64,000 nt of DNA from Photobacterium halotolerans DSM 18316 (GCF_000425165.1 NZ_AULG01000023.1:39298-103297); one strand, 5' to 3'. Positions 1 through 8,541 are shown, counted from the stretch's first letter. A program made the numbers and translations. The notes: generated by a model not told the origin, from the sequence alone.

Positions 1-40
1 GTACGATCAGGCACATCCGCGTGCCAAGAAAACCAAATAA
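1..40 (+). CDS. xerC: XerC tyrosine recombinase, C-terminal end only (partial)
   Basis: Only the last 12 codons and the TAA stop lie in the window. They read YDQAHPRAKKTK, matching the basic tail that closes XerC in gammaproteobacteria (Tyr-Asp-x-Ala-His-Pro-Arg-Ala-Lys). XerC works with XerD to resolve chromosome dimers at dif. The catalytic residues are outside the window. The identity is supported by yigB, the usual downstream partner, starting 12 nt after the stop. Confidence 0.8.
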   Translation, partial: YDQAHPRAKKTK

Positions 41-52
41 GGAGCCGGTGCC

Positions 53-769
53 ATGCAGTTTTACCGCAGTTTTCGTTCTCCCAAAGCACTCACCTTTGAT
101 CTGGACGATACCCTGTACGATAACCATCCGGTGATTCTGCGCGCCGAGCAGGCGATGTATGACTGGCTGGCCGCCGCGCATCCGGCGGCCCATGCCCTGA
201 GTCCGGCGGACTGGCAGCGCCTCAAATACCAGCTGGCGAAGGACAATCCTATGCTGCGCCACGACGTGACCGAATGGCGCCGGGTCATGCTGCGTACCGG
301 CCTGAGCCGAGTCGGCTATTCGCAGACCCGGGCTGCTGAGGCTACGGAAGAAGGGCTGCACATAGTATTAACTGTCAGAAATCAGGTCGATGTGCCTGAG
401 CTGACCCATGCCGTGCTCGGTGAGCTGGCCACGCGGGTGCCGCTGCTGGCGATCACCAACGGCAATGTGGACGCGGATAAAATCGGTCTGGGCCAGTATT
501 TCTCCCGGGTGCTGGTGGCAGGGCGTGACGGCCTGTCCAAACCGGAGCCAGATTTATTTCTCCAGGCTCAGGCACTGTTGGGGCTGTCGGCGGCGGATAT
601 TCTTCATGTCGGCGATCACCTGATCAGCGATGTGGGCGGCGCCCGCCGCAGCGGTTTTCAGGCCTGCTGGTTTAATGATCAGTCACGTCAGATGCACCAG
701 GAGTCCAAGGCAACCTGGCTGCCGGATGTTGAAATCCACACTCTGGATCAGCTGTTGACACTGGTGTGA
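53..769 (+). CDS. yigB: YigB, HAD-superfamily phosphatase (FMN / riboflavin-pathway phosphatase)
   Basis: A 238-residue HAD hydrolase. Motif I is FDLDDTLYD with the nucleophile Asp16 and general acid Asp18. The motif III lysine is in SKPEPDLF and motif IV is HVGDHLISDV, with a helical cap between motifs I and II. Enterobacterial YigB dephosphorylates FMN and the riboflavin intermediate 5-amino-6-(5-phosphoribitylamino)uracil; that activity is inferred here from length, motifs and position behind xerC. The start is set by a GGAG-type Shine-Dalgarno 8 nt upstream of ATG. In enterobacteria uvrD follows directly; here the bufferin operon lies between them. Confidence 0.88.
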   Translation: MQFYRSFRSPKALTFDLDDTLYDNHPVILRAEQAMYDWLAAAHPAAHALSPADWQRLKYQLAKDNPMLRHDVTEWRRVMLRTGLSRVGYSQTRAAEATEEGLHIVLTVRNQVDVPELTHAVLGELATRVPLLAITNGNVDADKIGLGQYFSRVLVAGRDGLSKPEPDLFLQAQALLGLSAADILHVGDHLISDVGGARRSGFQACWFNDQSRQMHQESKATWLPDVEIHTLDQLLTLV

Positions 770-771
770 GC

Positions 772-1230
772 CTATTCCAGTAAGCGGCTGGGCCGTCGCG
801 CCTGGCCGGACAGGTGGTCCAGCGACACCAGCCCTGCGCCCCAGAACACATTCACCAGCAGCATCATGCCCCACAGCTGGTGGTCAAAAAAGCCCTTCTC
901 CCACAGCAGCGGATAGGACACCACGGCGATGATGTTGAAGACAAACAGCAGCAGTGCCATCGGCCGGGTCAGCAGGCCCAGCACCAGAAACACAGGCACT
1001 ATCAGTTCGGTCGCCGTGCCCAGATAGGCGGCTATCCGCCACGGCAGCAGGGGCACCTGATATTCATATTCAAACAGATACAGGGTACTGTCCCAGCTCT
1101 GGTATTTGATCATGCCCGAGTTGAAAAAGACCCAGGCGACCCACAAGCGGGTGAATAGCAGCAACAGGGGGGTCAGCGGTGCCAGCAGGCGGCTGAACAG
1201 GGTATCTGTGTCTTTGATAAGGTAGAGCAT
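772..1230 (-). CDS. DoxX-family membrane protein of the bufferin operon (GigD-like)
   Basis: A DoxX/SURF4-type integral membrane protein of 152 residues with four predicted hydrophobic helices (about residues 18-38, 62-85, 90-108 and 118-136). The ATG at 1230 is preferred over an upstream in-frame start because AGGAGG sits 5 nt before it. It is the last gene of a bufA-bufB-bufC-doxX series, the order described for the Caulobacter gigABCD (bufferin) operon. The DoxX partner may be a redox or membrane component serving the metallopeptide, but its role is not established. It converges on yigB with 2 nt between stop codons. Confidence 0.82.
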   Translation of the reverse strand: MLYLIKDTDTLFSRLLAPLTPLLLLFTRLWVAWVFFNSGMIKYQSWDSTLYLFEYEYQVPLLPWRIAAYLGTATELIVPVFLVLGLLTRPMALLLFVFNIIAVVSYPLLWEKGFFDHQLWGMMLLVNVFWGAGLVSLDHLSGQARRPSRLLE

Positions 1231-1295
1231 GTCAGCCTCCTGATCTTCAGTGCAGCGCTGAGGTGGCGTTGCCACTGAAGAACTGAATATTTTGA

Positions 1296-2048
1296 TTACA
1301 TATCATCAGCATAGTGGATATCGGAAAAAACCTGCGCAGCAATCAGCTCCCCCAGCACCGTCAGCATCTCCTGGCTGGCTTGTCCCAGTGGCTGATGCTG
1401 CCGCGCCAGCTGCACCAGTGCGGTTCCCGCCTGAGTGGTGGCGATCACAACCGGTCCGGGCAGCACTATGGCAGATTCCCTCGTCTGGATGGTCAAGCCG
1501 TCCAGTTGCTCATCGCGTATCGCCAGCCACAGCGACGCAACCGCATAGTCGCTGTCCAGTAACCAGCAGGCAGGCTGAGGGAGCAATTTGGCTTCGGCCA
1601 GACGCTGCTCTGTCAGTCCCTGCAGTTTTTCCAGCGGAAACGGCGCCAGGGCCGCATCGTACATCGACGCCCGGTCGACCAGCCATTCTAAGGCCGCCAG
1701 ATCGGCCAGATACGGCACGGCATCAGTCAGTGATGGCTGAGCACAAATCGTCTGGTCGAAACCACCGCCGTAATGGCTGACATCGCCCTGTTCCAGCGGT
1801 GCGGTCAGAATATGCTGGCGGGCCAGCGCAGAAAAACACGCGTCACCCACCACGGCTTTGACTGCCGGATAGGTCGCTTCCAGCACTTCGCTCAGGCTGA
1901 GCACAAAGTTGTTGCGGTAGATTTGCAGCCGTTGCTCGGCGCTGAAATGGTTGGCGGTGATCAGGCCGGCGACATCGCTTGGCCGGTATTGCAGGGCCTG
2001 GGCAAAACTCGTCTGCAGAGTGGCCAGATCAGGCGCGTCGTCTTTCAT
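1296..2048 (-). CDS. bufC: BufC: DUF2063 partner protein of bufferin maturation
   Basis: About 250 residues with the N-terminal DUF2063 fold: a helical, DNA-binding-like domain containing LQTSFAQALQY and the hallmark RLQIYRNNFVLSLSEVLEATYP. A C-terminal mixed domain follows. In bufferin and methanobactin-like systems the DUF2063 protein partners the DUF692 enzyme and presents the precursor peptide. The ATG at 2048 is chosen because GGAGG lies 5 nt upstream; the longer reading frame adds nine residues without a ribosome site. It overlaps the end of bufB by 20 nt, implying translational coupling. Function is inferred from family and operon. Confidence 0.85.
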   Translation of the reverse strand: MKDDAPDLATLQTSFAQALQYRPSDVAGLITANHFSAEQRLQIYRNNFVLSLSEVLEATYPAVKAVVGDACFSALARQHILTAPLEQGDVSHYGGGFDQTICAQPSLTDAVPYLADLAALEWLVDRASMYDAALAPFPLEKLQGLTEQRLAEAKLLPQPACWLLDSDYAVASLWLAIRDEQLDGLTIQTRESAIVLPGPVVIATTQAGTALVQLARQHQPLGQASQEMLTVLGELIAAQVFSDIHYADDM

Positions 2049-2901
2049 GCTCGCCTCCGCCAGGGTGGGTGGCACGCAGGATCTGCCGGGCCTTGTCGGC
2101 TTCGGCCAGCAGCACGGCCAGCGGGGGAATGTCGAGGTCCCATTCGATCAGGGTCGGCACTGCACCGTGGGTTTGCACCCAGTCCCGGTACAGCTGCCAG
2201 ACGGGGTCACTGACCGGGCGGCTGTGGGTATCAATCCAGATTTCCCCTTCATCCAGTTGTTTGACCGTAAAGCCAGCCAGGTGGATTTCCTTGACGGCGT
2301 CGGGGTTCAGCGCCGCCAGATAGGTGGCGCAGTCAAAGCCGTGATTGAAACTGCTGACATAAATATTATTGAGATCCAGCAGCAGGCCGCAGCCGGTGCG
2401 CTGCTGGACAAGATCCAGAAACTCCCACTCGGTATACGTGGCATGGCTGAAGCTCAGGTAGCTGGACGGGTTCTCGAGCAATAACTGGCGTCCCAGCGTC
2501 TCCTGCACCTGATGGATTTTGGCACAGACCACATTGAGTGCTTGTTCCGTGTAGGGAATGGGCAGCAGATCGTTGAAATACTGGCCGTTGATCGAACTCC
2601 AGCTTAAATGGTCGGACACGGCCATGGGCTGAATGTCGTCGATCAGGCGCTGTAACTGAGCCAGATGACGGACATCCAGCGGATCGGCAGAGCCCAGCGA
2701 CAGGCCGATGCCGTGGCAGCTGATCGGGGTATGATCAGCAATGCGATTGAGACTGCGGCGTGCCGGGCTGTCGGGGTTGAAATAGTTTTCGCTGTGAATT
2801 TCCAGCCAGCCCACTTCGGGCGGGTTCATCGCGGCAAACTGACTCAGGTGGGGGGCACGCAGGCCAACCCCCACCTGTTCAAAGGCATGATCACGTATCA
2901 T
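2029..2901 (-). CDS. bufB: BufB: DUF692 multinuclear iron oxidative enzyme (MNIO) modifying bufferin
   Basis: A 290-residue DUF692/MbnB-type TIM-barrel enzyme. Candidate metal ligands fall in the expected order: HSENYF, SCHGIGLSLG, SDHLSW, LLENPSSYL, LLLDLNNIYVSS, EIHLAGF, DTHSRPVSD and TLIEWD. Family members use two or three iron ions and oxygen to convert precursor cysteines into oxazolone/thioamide or thiooxazole groups that bind copper. The start at 2901 lies 2 nt after the bufA stop; a longer frame running back into bufA adds 14 unlikely residues. No strong Shine-Dalgarno is visible, so expression is probably coupled to bufA. The natural substrate is the peptide encoded immediately upstream. 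Confidence 0.9.
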   Translation of the reverse strand: MIRDHAFEQVGVGLRAPHLSQFAAMNPPEVGWLEIHSENYFNPDSPARRSLNRIADHTPISCHGIGLSLGSADPLDVRHLAQLQRLIDDIQPMAVSDHLSWSSINGQYFNDLLPIPYTEQALNVVCAKIHQVQETLGRQLLLENPSSYLSFSHATYTEWEFLDLVQQRTGCGLLLDLNNIYVSSFNHGFDCATYLAALNPDAVKEIHLAGFTVKQLDEGEIWIDTHSRPVSDPVWQLYRDWVQTHGAVPTLIEWDLDIPPLAVLLAEADKARQILRATHPGGGEHERRRA

Positions 2902-2903
2902 GA

Positions 2904-3161
2904 TTAACTGCTTTGCGTGCTGCCGCCAGCCAGACGGTCGCACAGACCTTTGGGCACCATGATAAAGGCGTCTTTCTGAGCATCGGTTTTGGCAGTACCG
3001 GCACAGGAGCCGGTTTTGGTGGCGCAGTCATTTTTACCGGCTTTGGCAACGCCGTAGCATTTTTCTTTGGCTTCCGCGGCGGTAACGGGGGCAGAGAGTG
3101 TACCGGCCAGAATTAACAGACCGGAGACGGCGGTGGCTAAGGCTAAGTGGCTCTTGTTCAT
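2904..3161 (-). CDS. bufA: BufA: bufferin precursor peptide (DUF2282)
   Basis: An 85-residue secreted peptide. Residues 1 to about 29 form a Sec signal peptide (basic N-terminus, hydrophobic LLILAG core, AxA-like end before EAKEK). The mature part has exactly four cysteines, Cys35, Cys46, Cys53 and Cys74, in the DUF2282 arrangement KCYGVAKAGKNDC, GSCAG and VPKGLC. Bufferins are ribosomal peptides whose central cysteines are modified by BufB/BufC so that they chelate copper in the periplasm. Three ATG codons occur in a row; the third is used here because AGAGGA then sits 6 nt upstream. It is the first gene of a four-gene operon. Confidence 0.9.
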   Translation of the reverse strand: MNKSHLALATAVSGLLILAGTLSAPVTAAEAKEKCYGVAKAGKNDCATKTGSCAGTAKTDAQKDAFIMVPKGLCDRLAGGSTQSS

Positions 3162-3413
3162 CATCATTCCTCTTTCAGTAGACAGTGAGATGTAGCAGTG
3201 AACGAACGTCCGTCCTGCGGTACCTGGCCACCACTGAGTGGCTCATTTGCAGACTAGACCCTCTTATAAAGACTAGAAAGGCAGGCGGGCGGATAAATTT
3301 CAGCCGGGTGTGATTTTTTGCTGAAAAGTGATTGCGGGCCGGTTAGGGGGGATGCAGAAAGAAGCCGGCGACAGGGCAGGCATTCTCTGGCTGAGCTGTT
3401 ATAATCACCGCCA
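3162..3413 (-). promoter_or_regulatory. Upstream region of the bufferin operon with an 8-bp direct repeat
   Basis: The operon leader and control region. AGACTAGA occurs twice, at 3251-3258 and 3270-3277 (19 bp start to start, nearly two helical turns). On the operon strand this reads TCTAGTCT, spacer, TCTAGTCT. A short inverted repeat GCCAC/GTGGC lies at 3227-3242. No adjacent sigma or anti-sigma genes are present, unlike some bufferin loci. The repeat could be a regulator site; no known factor is assigned. Confidence 0.35.
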
Positions 3414-3429
3414 GTGTATAAATAACCAG
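3400..3429 (+). promoter_or_regulatory. uvrD promoter -10 and LexA (SOS) box
   Basis: TATAAT at 3400-3405 is a perfect -10. GTGTATAAATAACCAG at 3414-3429 matches the E. coli uvrD SOS box in 13 of 16 positions as I remember that sequence. It keeps the CAG half and differs at the first base of the CTG half. It would overlap the transcription start, the usual place for LexA repression of uvrD. Confidence 0.55.
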
Positions 3430-3439
3430 TAGAAAGGCG

Positions 3440-5611
3440 ATGGACGTTTCACTCTTGTTAGATGGTCTTAATGACAAACAACGCGAAGCGGTGGCGGCAC
3501 CGCTGGGGAATCATTTGGTACTGGCCGGTGCCGGCAGTGGTAAAACACGGGTGCTGGTGCACCGGATCGCCTGGTTGCTGCGGGTAGAAGAAGCCTCGCC
3601 TTTCTCACTGATGTCGGTGACATTCACCAACAAGGCCGCGGCTGAGATGCGCGGACGCATCAATGCGCTGATGCAGGGCAACTGCGCCGGGATGTGGAAC
3701 GGCACCTTTCACGGCCTGAGCCATCGTATGCTGCGCGCCCATTATCTCGACGCCAAATTGCCGGAAGATTTCAATATCATCGATTCTGACGATCAGATGC
3801 GCCTGCTGCGCCGTCTGATCAAAGCCCAGAATCTGGATGAAAAGCAGTGGCCGGCCCGGCAGGCGGCCTGGTATATCAACGGCAAGAAAGATGAGGGGCT
3901 GCGCCCGGCGCATGTCGAAACCTTTAACGACCCGGTTGAGCAGACCTGGCTGCGGCTCTATACCGCCTACCAGGAAGCCTGCGATCGCGCAGGTTTAGTC
4001 GATTTTGCCGAATTGCTGCTGCGCGCTTTTGAGCTGCTGAAATACAATAAGCATATCCGCGAGCACTACCAGGCGCGCTTCAAGCACATACTGGTGGACG
4101 AGTTTCAGGATACCAACAACATCCAGTTTGCCTGGCTGCGCCTGATGGCCGGTCCTGAATGCCATGTGATGATAGTCGGTGACGATGACCAGTCTATCTA
4201 CGGCTGGCGGGGTGCCAAGGTCGAAAATATCCAGCGCTTCCTGCGCGAGTTTACCAATACCTCCAGTATTTTTCTGGAGCAGAATTACCGCTCGACCGGC
4301 AACATACTTCAGGCCGCCAATGCCCTGATCGCCCATAACAATGAACGTATGGGCAAAAATCTGTGGACCGACGGCAGCGAAGGGGAAAAGATTTCCGTTT
4401 ACTCGGCCTTTAACGAGCTGGATGAAGCCCGTTTTGTGGTGGGTAAGATTAAAAGCTGGCAGGACAGCGGCGGCGCGCTCAATGACACGGCCATGCTGTA
4501 CCGCAGCAATGCCCAGTCGCGGGTGCTGGAAGAAGCCCTGATCCAGGCGGGTATGCCGTACCGGATTTATGGCGGCATGCGTTTCTTCGAGCGCCAGGAA
4601 ATCAAAGATGCGCTGTCGTACCTGCGTCTGATCTCAAACCGCAATGATGACGCCTCGTTTGAGCGGGTGGTCAATACCCCGGCCAGGGGCTTGGGTGAGC
4701 GCACTTTAGATACCATACGTATGGCGGCCCGCGATCGCGGCATCACTATGTGGCGGGCCAGTGTTGAGTTGCTGGACGAAAAAGTCCTGGCAGGGCGTGC
4801 GGCCAATTCCCTGCGCCGCTTTGTCGAGCTGGTGAATGCGCTGGAAGACGACACCCGTGACCTGCCGCTGTATCAGCAGACTGACGAAGTCATCCGCGCC
4901 TCGGGTCTGCGGGCCATGTACGAGCAGGAAAAAGGCGAGAAAGCCCAGGCCAGGATTGAAAACCTGGAAGAGCTGGTGACCGCCACCCGTCAGTTTGAAG
5001 TGCCGGAAGAAGCCCAGGAAATGAGCCCGCTGGCGGCCTTTCTGTCGCATGCCGCGCTGGAGGCCGGCGAAGGTCAGGCCGATGAATTCGATGATGCCGT
5101 TCAGCTGATGACCTTGCACAGCGCCAAAGGGCTGGAATTTCCTGTGGTCTTTATGGTGGGCGTCGAAGAGGGCATGTTCCCGAGCTTTCGCACCTCCGAA
5201 GAGCATGGCCGTCTCGAAGAAGAGCGCCGCCTGTGCTATGTCGGTATGACCCGGGCGATGGAAAAGCTGTTTATCACCCATGCCGAAATGCGGCGTTTGT
5301 ACGGCAAAGACAATTTCCATAAAGTGTCGCGTTTTGTCCGGGAAATCCCGGAAGAGTTTATCGAAGAAGTGCGGATGAAAGCGCAGGTGTCGCGTCCGTC
5401 AACGGGCGGCCGTTTCAGCCAGACCCAGGTCAACGATAACTTTAATCAGACCGGTTTTAATCTGGGCCAGCGGGTGCAGCATCCCAAATTCGGCGAAGGC
5501 ACCATCATCAACTTCGAAGGTAGCGGCAGCCAGAGCCGGGTTCAGGTGGCTTTCAACGGGGAAGGCATCAAGTGGCTGGTGACTCAGTACGCCAAGCTCG
5601 AAGCAATGTGA
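3440..5611 (+). CDS. uvrD: UvrD, DNA helicase II
   Basis: A 723-residue superfamily 1A 3'-5' helicase, close to the 720 residues of E. coli UvrD. Visible motifs are the Q-motif start LNDKQREAV, Walker A AGAGSGKT (residues 29-36), motif II LVDEFQDTN near 220, motif III GDDDQSIYGWRGA, and the late motifs LMTLHSAKGLEF and YVGMTRAM. A C-terminal tail carries the Tudor-like VQHPKFGEGTI segment that contacts RNA polymerase in homologues. It acts in nucleotide excision and mismatch repair and in removing RecA filaments. A LexA-like box overlaps its promoter. Confidence 0.97.
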   Translation: MDVSLLLDGLNDKQREAVAAPLGNHLVLAGAGSGKTRVLVHRIAWLLRVEEASPFSLMSVTFTNKAAAEMRGRINALMQGNCAGMWNGTFHGLSHRMLRAHYLDAKLPEDFNIIDSDDQMRLLRRLIKAQNLDEKQWPARQAAWYINGKKDEGLRPAHVETFNDPVEQTWLRLYTAYQEACDRAGLVDFAELLLRAFELLKYNKHIREHYQARFKHILVDEFQDTNNIQFAWLRLMAGPECHVMIVGDDDQSIYGWRGAKVENIQRFLREFTNTSSIFLEQNYRSTGNILQAANALIAHNNERMGKNLWTDGSEGEKISVYSAFNELDEARFVVGKIKSWQDSGGALNDTAMLYRSNAQSRVLEEALIQAGMPYRIYGGMRFFERQEIKDALSYLRLISNRNDDASFERVVNTPARGLGERTLDTIRMAARDRGITMWRASVELLDEKVLAGRAANSLRRFVELVNALEDDTRDLPLYQQTDEVIRASGLRAMYEQEKGEKAQARIENLEELVTATRQFEVPEEAQEMSPLAAFLSHAALEAGEGQADEFDDAVQLMTLHSAKGLEFPVVFMVGVEEGMFPSFRTSEEHGRLEEERRLCYVGMTRAMEKLFITHAEMRRLYGKDNFHKVSRFVREIPEEFIEEVRMKAQVSRPSTGGRFSQTQVNDNFNQTGFNLGQRVQHPKFGEGTIINFEGSGSQSRVQVAFNGEGIKWLVTQYAKLEAM

Positions 5612-5651
5612 TGATTTCCTTTGGCTTTTCTTGCCATAGACCCCCTCCTAA

Positions 5652-5674
5652 CCTCCCCCTTGCAAAGGGGGAGG
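5652..5674. terminator. Perfect 10-bp hairpin between convergent uvrD and ggt
   Basis: CCTCCCCCTT and AAGGGGGAGG form a perfect 10-bp stem around a 3-nt loop, 40 nt after the uvrD stop and about 95 nt from the ggt stop. It has no long T-run. It resembles a dispersed GC-rich palindromic element as much as a simple terminator. Confidence 0.45.
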
Positions 5675-5769
5675 AATAACAGCGAAGTTATTTCACTTAT
5701 ACACAGGCCGGAACAGACTGCGAATACGTCTGTTGGTAATGGTTTGATCGAGAGCCAAACCAGAGCTCT

Positions 5770-7515
5770 TTACTGAGCAACCACTTTCCCTTCACGGCGC
5801 GGGTCGGCGGCCCCATTGAGCTGGCCGCGGAACAGGCCGATCGCCTGGACCCCTGAGTTGAGCGGCTTGATCTGAACCTCAAACCCGAGTTTTTCCAGCT
5901 CCGGCGCCCAGTGCTCAGCACTGGTTCCCTGCTCCAGCTCGAACGGGCCGAAGCGGTTGTTCATGTTGGGCAGATCGATCGCCTGCTGCAGGCTCAATCC
6001 CCAGTCGAGGTGAGCGATCAGGGTTTTGGCGACATAACCGATGATCTGGCTGCCGCCGGGCGAGCCGATCGCCAGCACCGGTTGGTCATCTTTCAGCACT
6101 ATGGTCGGCGCCATGGACGAACGCGGCCGTTTGCCGGGTTCGACCCGGTTGGCAATCGGGATGCCATTGTCATGAGTACTGAATGAGAAGTCGGTCAGCT
6201 CATTGTTGAGCAGGAAACCGCGCACCATCAGGCGGGAGCCGAATCCGTTCTCTATGGTGGTGGTCATCGACAGCACGTTCCTGTCTTTATCGACAATCAC
6301 CAGATGGCTGGTGGAAGGCAGTTCAAGCGCATTATCCTGGCCGTAATGCACGGCGTGCGACCAGGGCGGCAGTCCCGCGCTGACCTCGGGCAAGGCCTGG
6401 TTGCTTTTCAGCAGGCCGGCGCGCTGGCTGAGGTAATCCTTGTCTAGCAGTCCCTCGGTCGGCATAGGGACATAGTCGCTGTCCGCCATATAGCGGCCAC
6501 GGTCAGCGAACGCCAGCCGGGACGCATCGCCGATCAAATGCCAGCTCAGCGCTTTTTGCGGCCCCAGCTCTTTCATCGGGAAATGACTCAGCATTCCCAG
6601 GATCTGACCCAGTGTCAGCGCCCCGGAACTGGGCGGCCCCATGCCACAGACCTGATACTGGCGATACGGCGCGCAGACCGCCGGACGTTCTTTGACCTGA
6701 TAGGTAGCCAGATCCATGGTGTTGAGCACCCCGGGATTACCTTCGGCGCTGCGCACGGTTTTGACTATGTCTTTGGCAATATCACCGTGATAAAAGGCAC
6801 TGGCGCCGCGCTCAGCGATTTGCTGCAGGGTATCGCTATAGGCCGGGTTTTTCAGCGTATCCCCGGCTTTCAGCGCCTGCCCGTTGGGGAAAAAGTAGGC
6901 TTTGGTAGCCGGCCAGCGCTGCAGGCGCTCGCTGTCTTGCTGAACTAACTGCGCCAGTCGCGGACTGACGGTAAAGCCGTCGCGTGCCAGCGTGATCGCG
7001 GGTGCAAACAGATCTTTCCAGGGGATCTTGCCCAAACGCTGGTGGGTATGCCACATCAGTTTGACCGTGCCCGGGGTGCCGACAGAGCGGCCACCGACCA
7101 CGGCATCATAGAAAGACAGAGGGGTGCCTTTGTCGTCCTGGAAGAGTTGCGGCGTGACTTCGGCCGGGGCGGTTTCCCGGCCGTCGAAGGTGGTCAGGGC
7201 TTCTTTTTGGCTGTCCCAGTACACCAGAAATGCGCCGCCTCCCAGACCGGAGGACTGCGGCTCGGTCAGGCCCAGCACCAGCTGCGCGGCAATCATGGCA
7301 TCAATGGCATTGCCGCCTTTGGCCAGAATGGCGGCGCCGGCATCACTGGCATAGGGATTGGCGGTGGCAATCATCCACTCTTTGCCTGTGACCTGCGCGT
7401 TACGCTGAAAGCCCGTGGCCCCTTCCGGGGCGATGAGATCTGTGGCTTGTTCGCTGTAGGCCGAGGCGGAGAGCAAGGCGCAGGTCAGAGCCAGCGCAAG
7501 GGAAGTCCTTTTCAT
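5770..7515 (-). CDS. ggt: Gamma-glutamyltranspeptidase (glutathione hydrolase precursor)
   Basis: A 581-residue N-terminal nucleophile hydrolase exported to the periplasm. A signal peptide covers residues 1-21. The proenzyme is expected to cleave itself before Thr402 in PSTSHLVIVD, giving large and small subunits. Substrate-site motifs are FDGRETAP (upstream arginine), MTTTIENGFGSRL, NNELTDFSF and the oxyanion-region SPGGSQIIGY. It hydrolyses or transfers the gamma-glutamyl group of glutathione and supports cysteine and glutamate recovery. AAGGA sits 6 nt before ATG. Confidence 0.95.
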   Translation of the reverse strand: MKRTSLALALTCALLSASAYSEQATDLIAPEGATGFQRNAQVTGKEWMIATANPYASDAGAAILAKGGNAIDAMIAAQLVLGLTEPQSSGLGGGAFLVYWDSQKEALTTFDGRETAPAEVTPQLFQDDKGTPLSFYDAVVGGRSVGTPGTVKLMWHTHQRLGKIPWKDLFAPAITLARDGFTVSPRLAQLVQQDSERLQRWPATKAYFFPNGQALKAGDTLKNPAYSDTLQQIAERGASAFYHGDIAKDIVKTVRSAEGNPGVLNTMDLATYQVKERPAVCAPYRQYQVCGMGPPSSGALTLGQILGMLSHFPMKELGPQKALSWHLIGDASRLAFADRGRYMADSDYVPMPTEGLLDKDYLSQRAGLLKSNQALPEVSAGLPPWSHAVHYGQDNALELPSTSHLVIVDKDRNVLSMTTTIENGFGSRLMVRGFLLNNELTDFSFSTHDNGIPIANRVEPGKRPRSSMAPTIVLKDDQPVLAIGSPGGSQIIGYVAKTLIAHLDWGLSLQQAIDLPNMNNRFGPFELEQGTSAEHWAPELEKLGFEVQIKPLNSGVQAIGLFRGQLNGAADPRREGKVVAQ

Positions 7516-7569
7516 GGCTTATCCTTCTGAAAATGGTTTGGAATCAGTCAATAAGATTAGGTGTTTTTA

Positions 7570-7603
7570 ACACAGATTGCCCGCGGGTGTGAGCAATCTG
7601 TGT
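7570..7603. repeat. 11-bp inverted repeat between rarD and ggt
   Basis: ACACAGATTGC (7570-7580) and GCAATCTGTGT (7593-7603) are perfectly complementary around a 12-nt loop. On the minus strand the hairpin follows the rarD stop but is followed by TAAAAACACC rather than a T-run. It may protect an mRNA end or act as an operator for ggt. Confidence 0.35.
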
Positions 7604-7629
7604 GCGAAGTGGCCAGGAGGCGGGCCGTG

Positions 7630-8541
7630 TCAGGCGATTTGGGCTTTCTTGCGGCTCTGGCGGTGGCCCTTGATGCCATCGAAGCTGAACAGCACCAGCG
7701 CGACCCAGATGCAGGCAAACGTCAGGCTCTTGTCGGCACTGAATTCCTCACCGTACACGGCGACGGCCAGCAGGAACATCAGGCTGGGACCTATGTACTG
7801 GAAAAAGCCCAGCGTCGACAGCTTGAGTTTGGTGGCCGCGCCGGTAAAGCACAGCAAGGGCAAGGTGGTGACTATCCCTGCCGCCATCAGCAGCAAGTTG
7901 GTGTCTGTGCTGTTCAGCGTCCAGTCCGAGGTCGGGCTGCTGGCGAACAGCAATACATAACCCAGTGCCAGTGGCAGCAGGATGCTGGTTTCCATCAGCA
8001 GGCCGGTCTGGGCATCCAGATTGACTTTTTTGCGCAGCAGGCCGTAGACACCAAAACTGGCAGCCAGTACCAGTGCCACCCAGGGCAGGGAGCCGAAATG
8101 GATTAACTGCACCAGTACGCCACCGGCGGCCAGCGCCACGGCCAGCCACTGCAGCGGGCGCAGCCGTTCGCCCAGAAACACCATGCCCAGCAGCACGTTC
8201 AGCAGCGGATTGATGAAATAGCCCAGGCTGGCATCCAGCATGTAGTTGCTGTTGACGGCCCAGATAAAGATCAGCCAGTTGGCACCTATAATGACAGAGC
8301 TGGCCAGCAGCATCAGCAGGACTTTAGGCTGTTTGAGCACCTGCCGGACTTTGCCCCAGCCCTTGCCAAGAAAGATCAATCCCGCCAGAAAAAAGAAAGA
8401 CCAAATAATGCGGTGGCTGAGGATTTCCATCGGACTGACGCTTTGCAGCATCTTAAAGTAAATTGGTGCAATGCCCCACATGGTGTAGGCGGCGATCGCC
8501 AGTATGACCCCACGTTGGGTGGTTTTTGCTTGCTCGTCCAT
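7630..8541 (-). CDS. rarD: RarD, EamA/DMT-family inner-membrane transporter
   Basis: A 303-residue protein (E. coli RarD is 296) with about ten transmembrane helices in two EamA repeats. It begins with QRGVILAIAAYTMWGIAPIYF, a typical RarD opening. Other features are SHRIIWSFFF and the second-half GFFQYIGPSLMFLLAV. RarD proteins are associated with chloramphenicol sensitivity in some species, but the substrate is unknown. It is transcribed divergently from recQ and followed on the same strand by ggt. Confidence 0.92.
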   Translation of the reverse strand: MDEQAKTTQRGVILAIAAYTMWGIAPIYFKMLQSVSPMEILSHRIIWSFFFLAGLIFLGKGWGKVRQVLKQPKVLLMLLASSVIIGANWLIFIWAVNSNYMLDASLGYFINPLLNVLLGMVFLGERLRPLQWLAVALAAGGVLVQLIHFGSLPWVALVLAASFGVYGLLRKKVNLDAQTGLLMETSILLPLALGYVLLFASSPTSDWTLNSTDTNLLLMAAGIVTTLPLLCFTGAATKLKLSTLGFFQYIGPSLMFLLAVAVYGEEFSADKSLTFACIWVALVLFSFDGIKGHRQSRKKAQIA

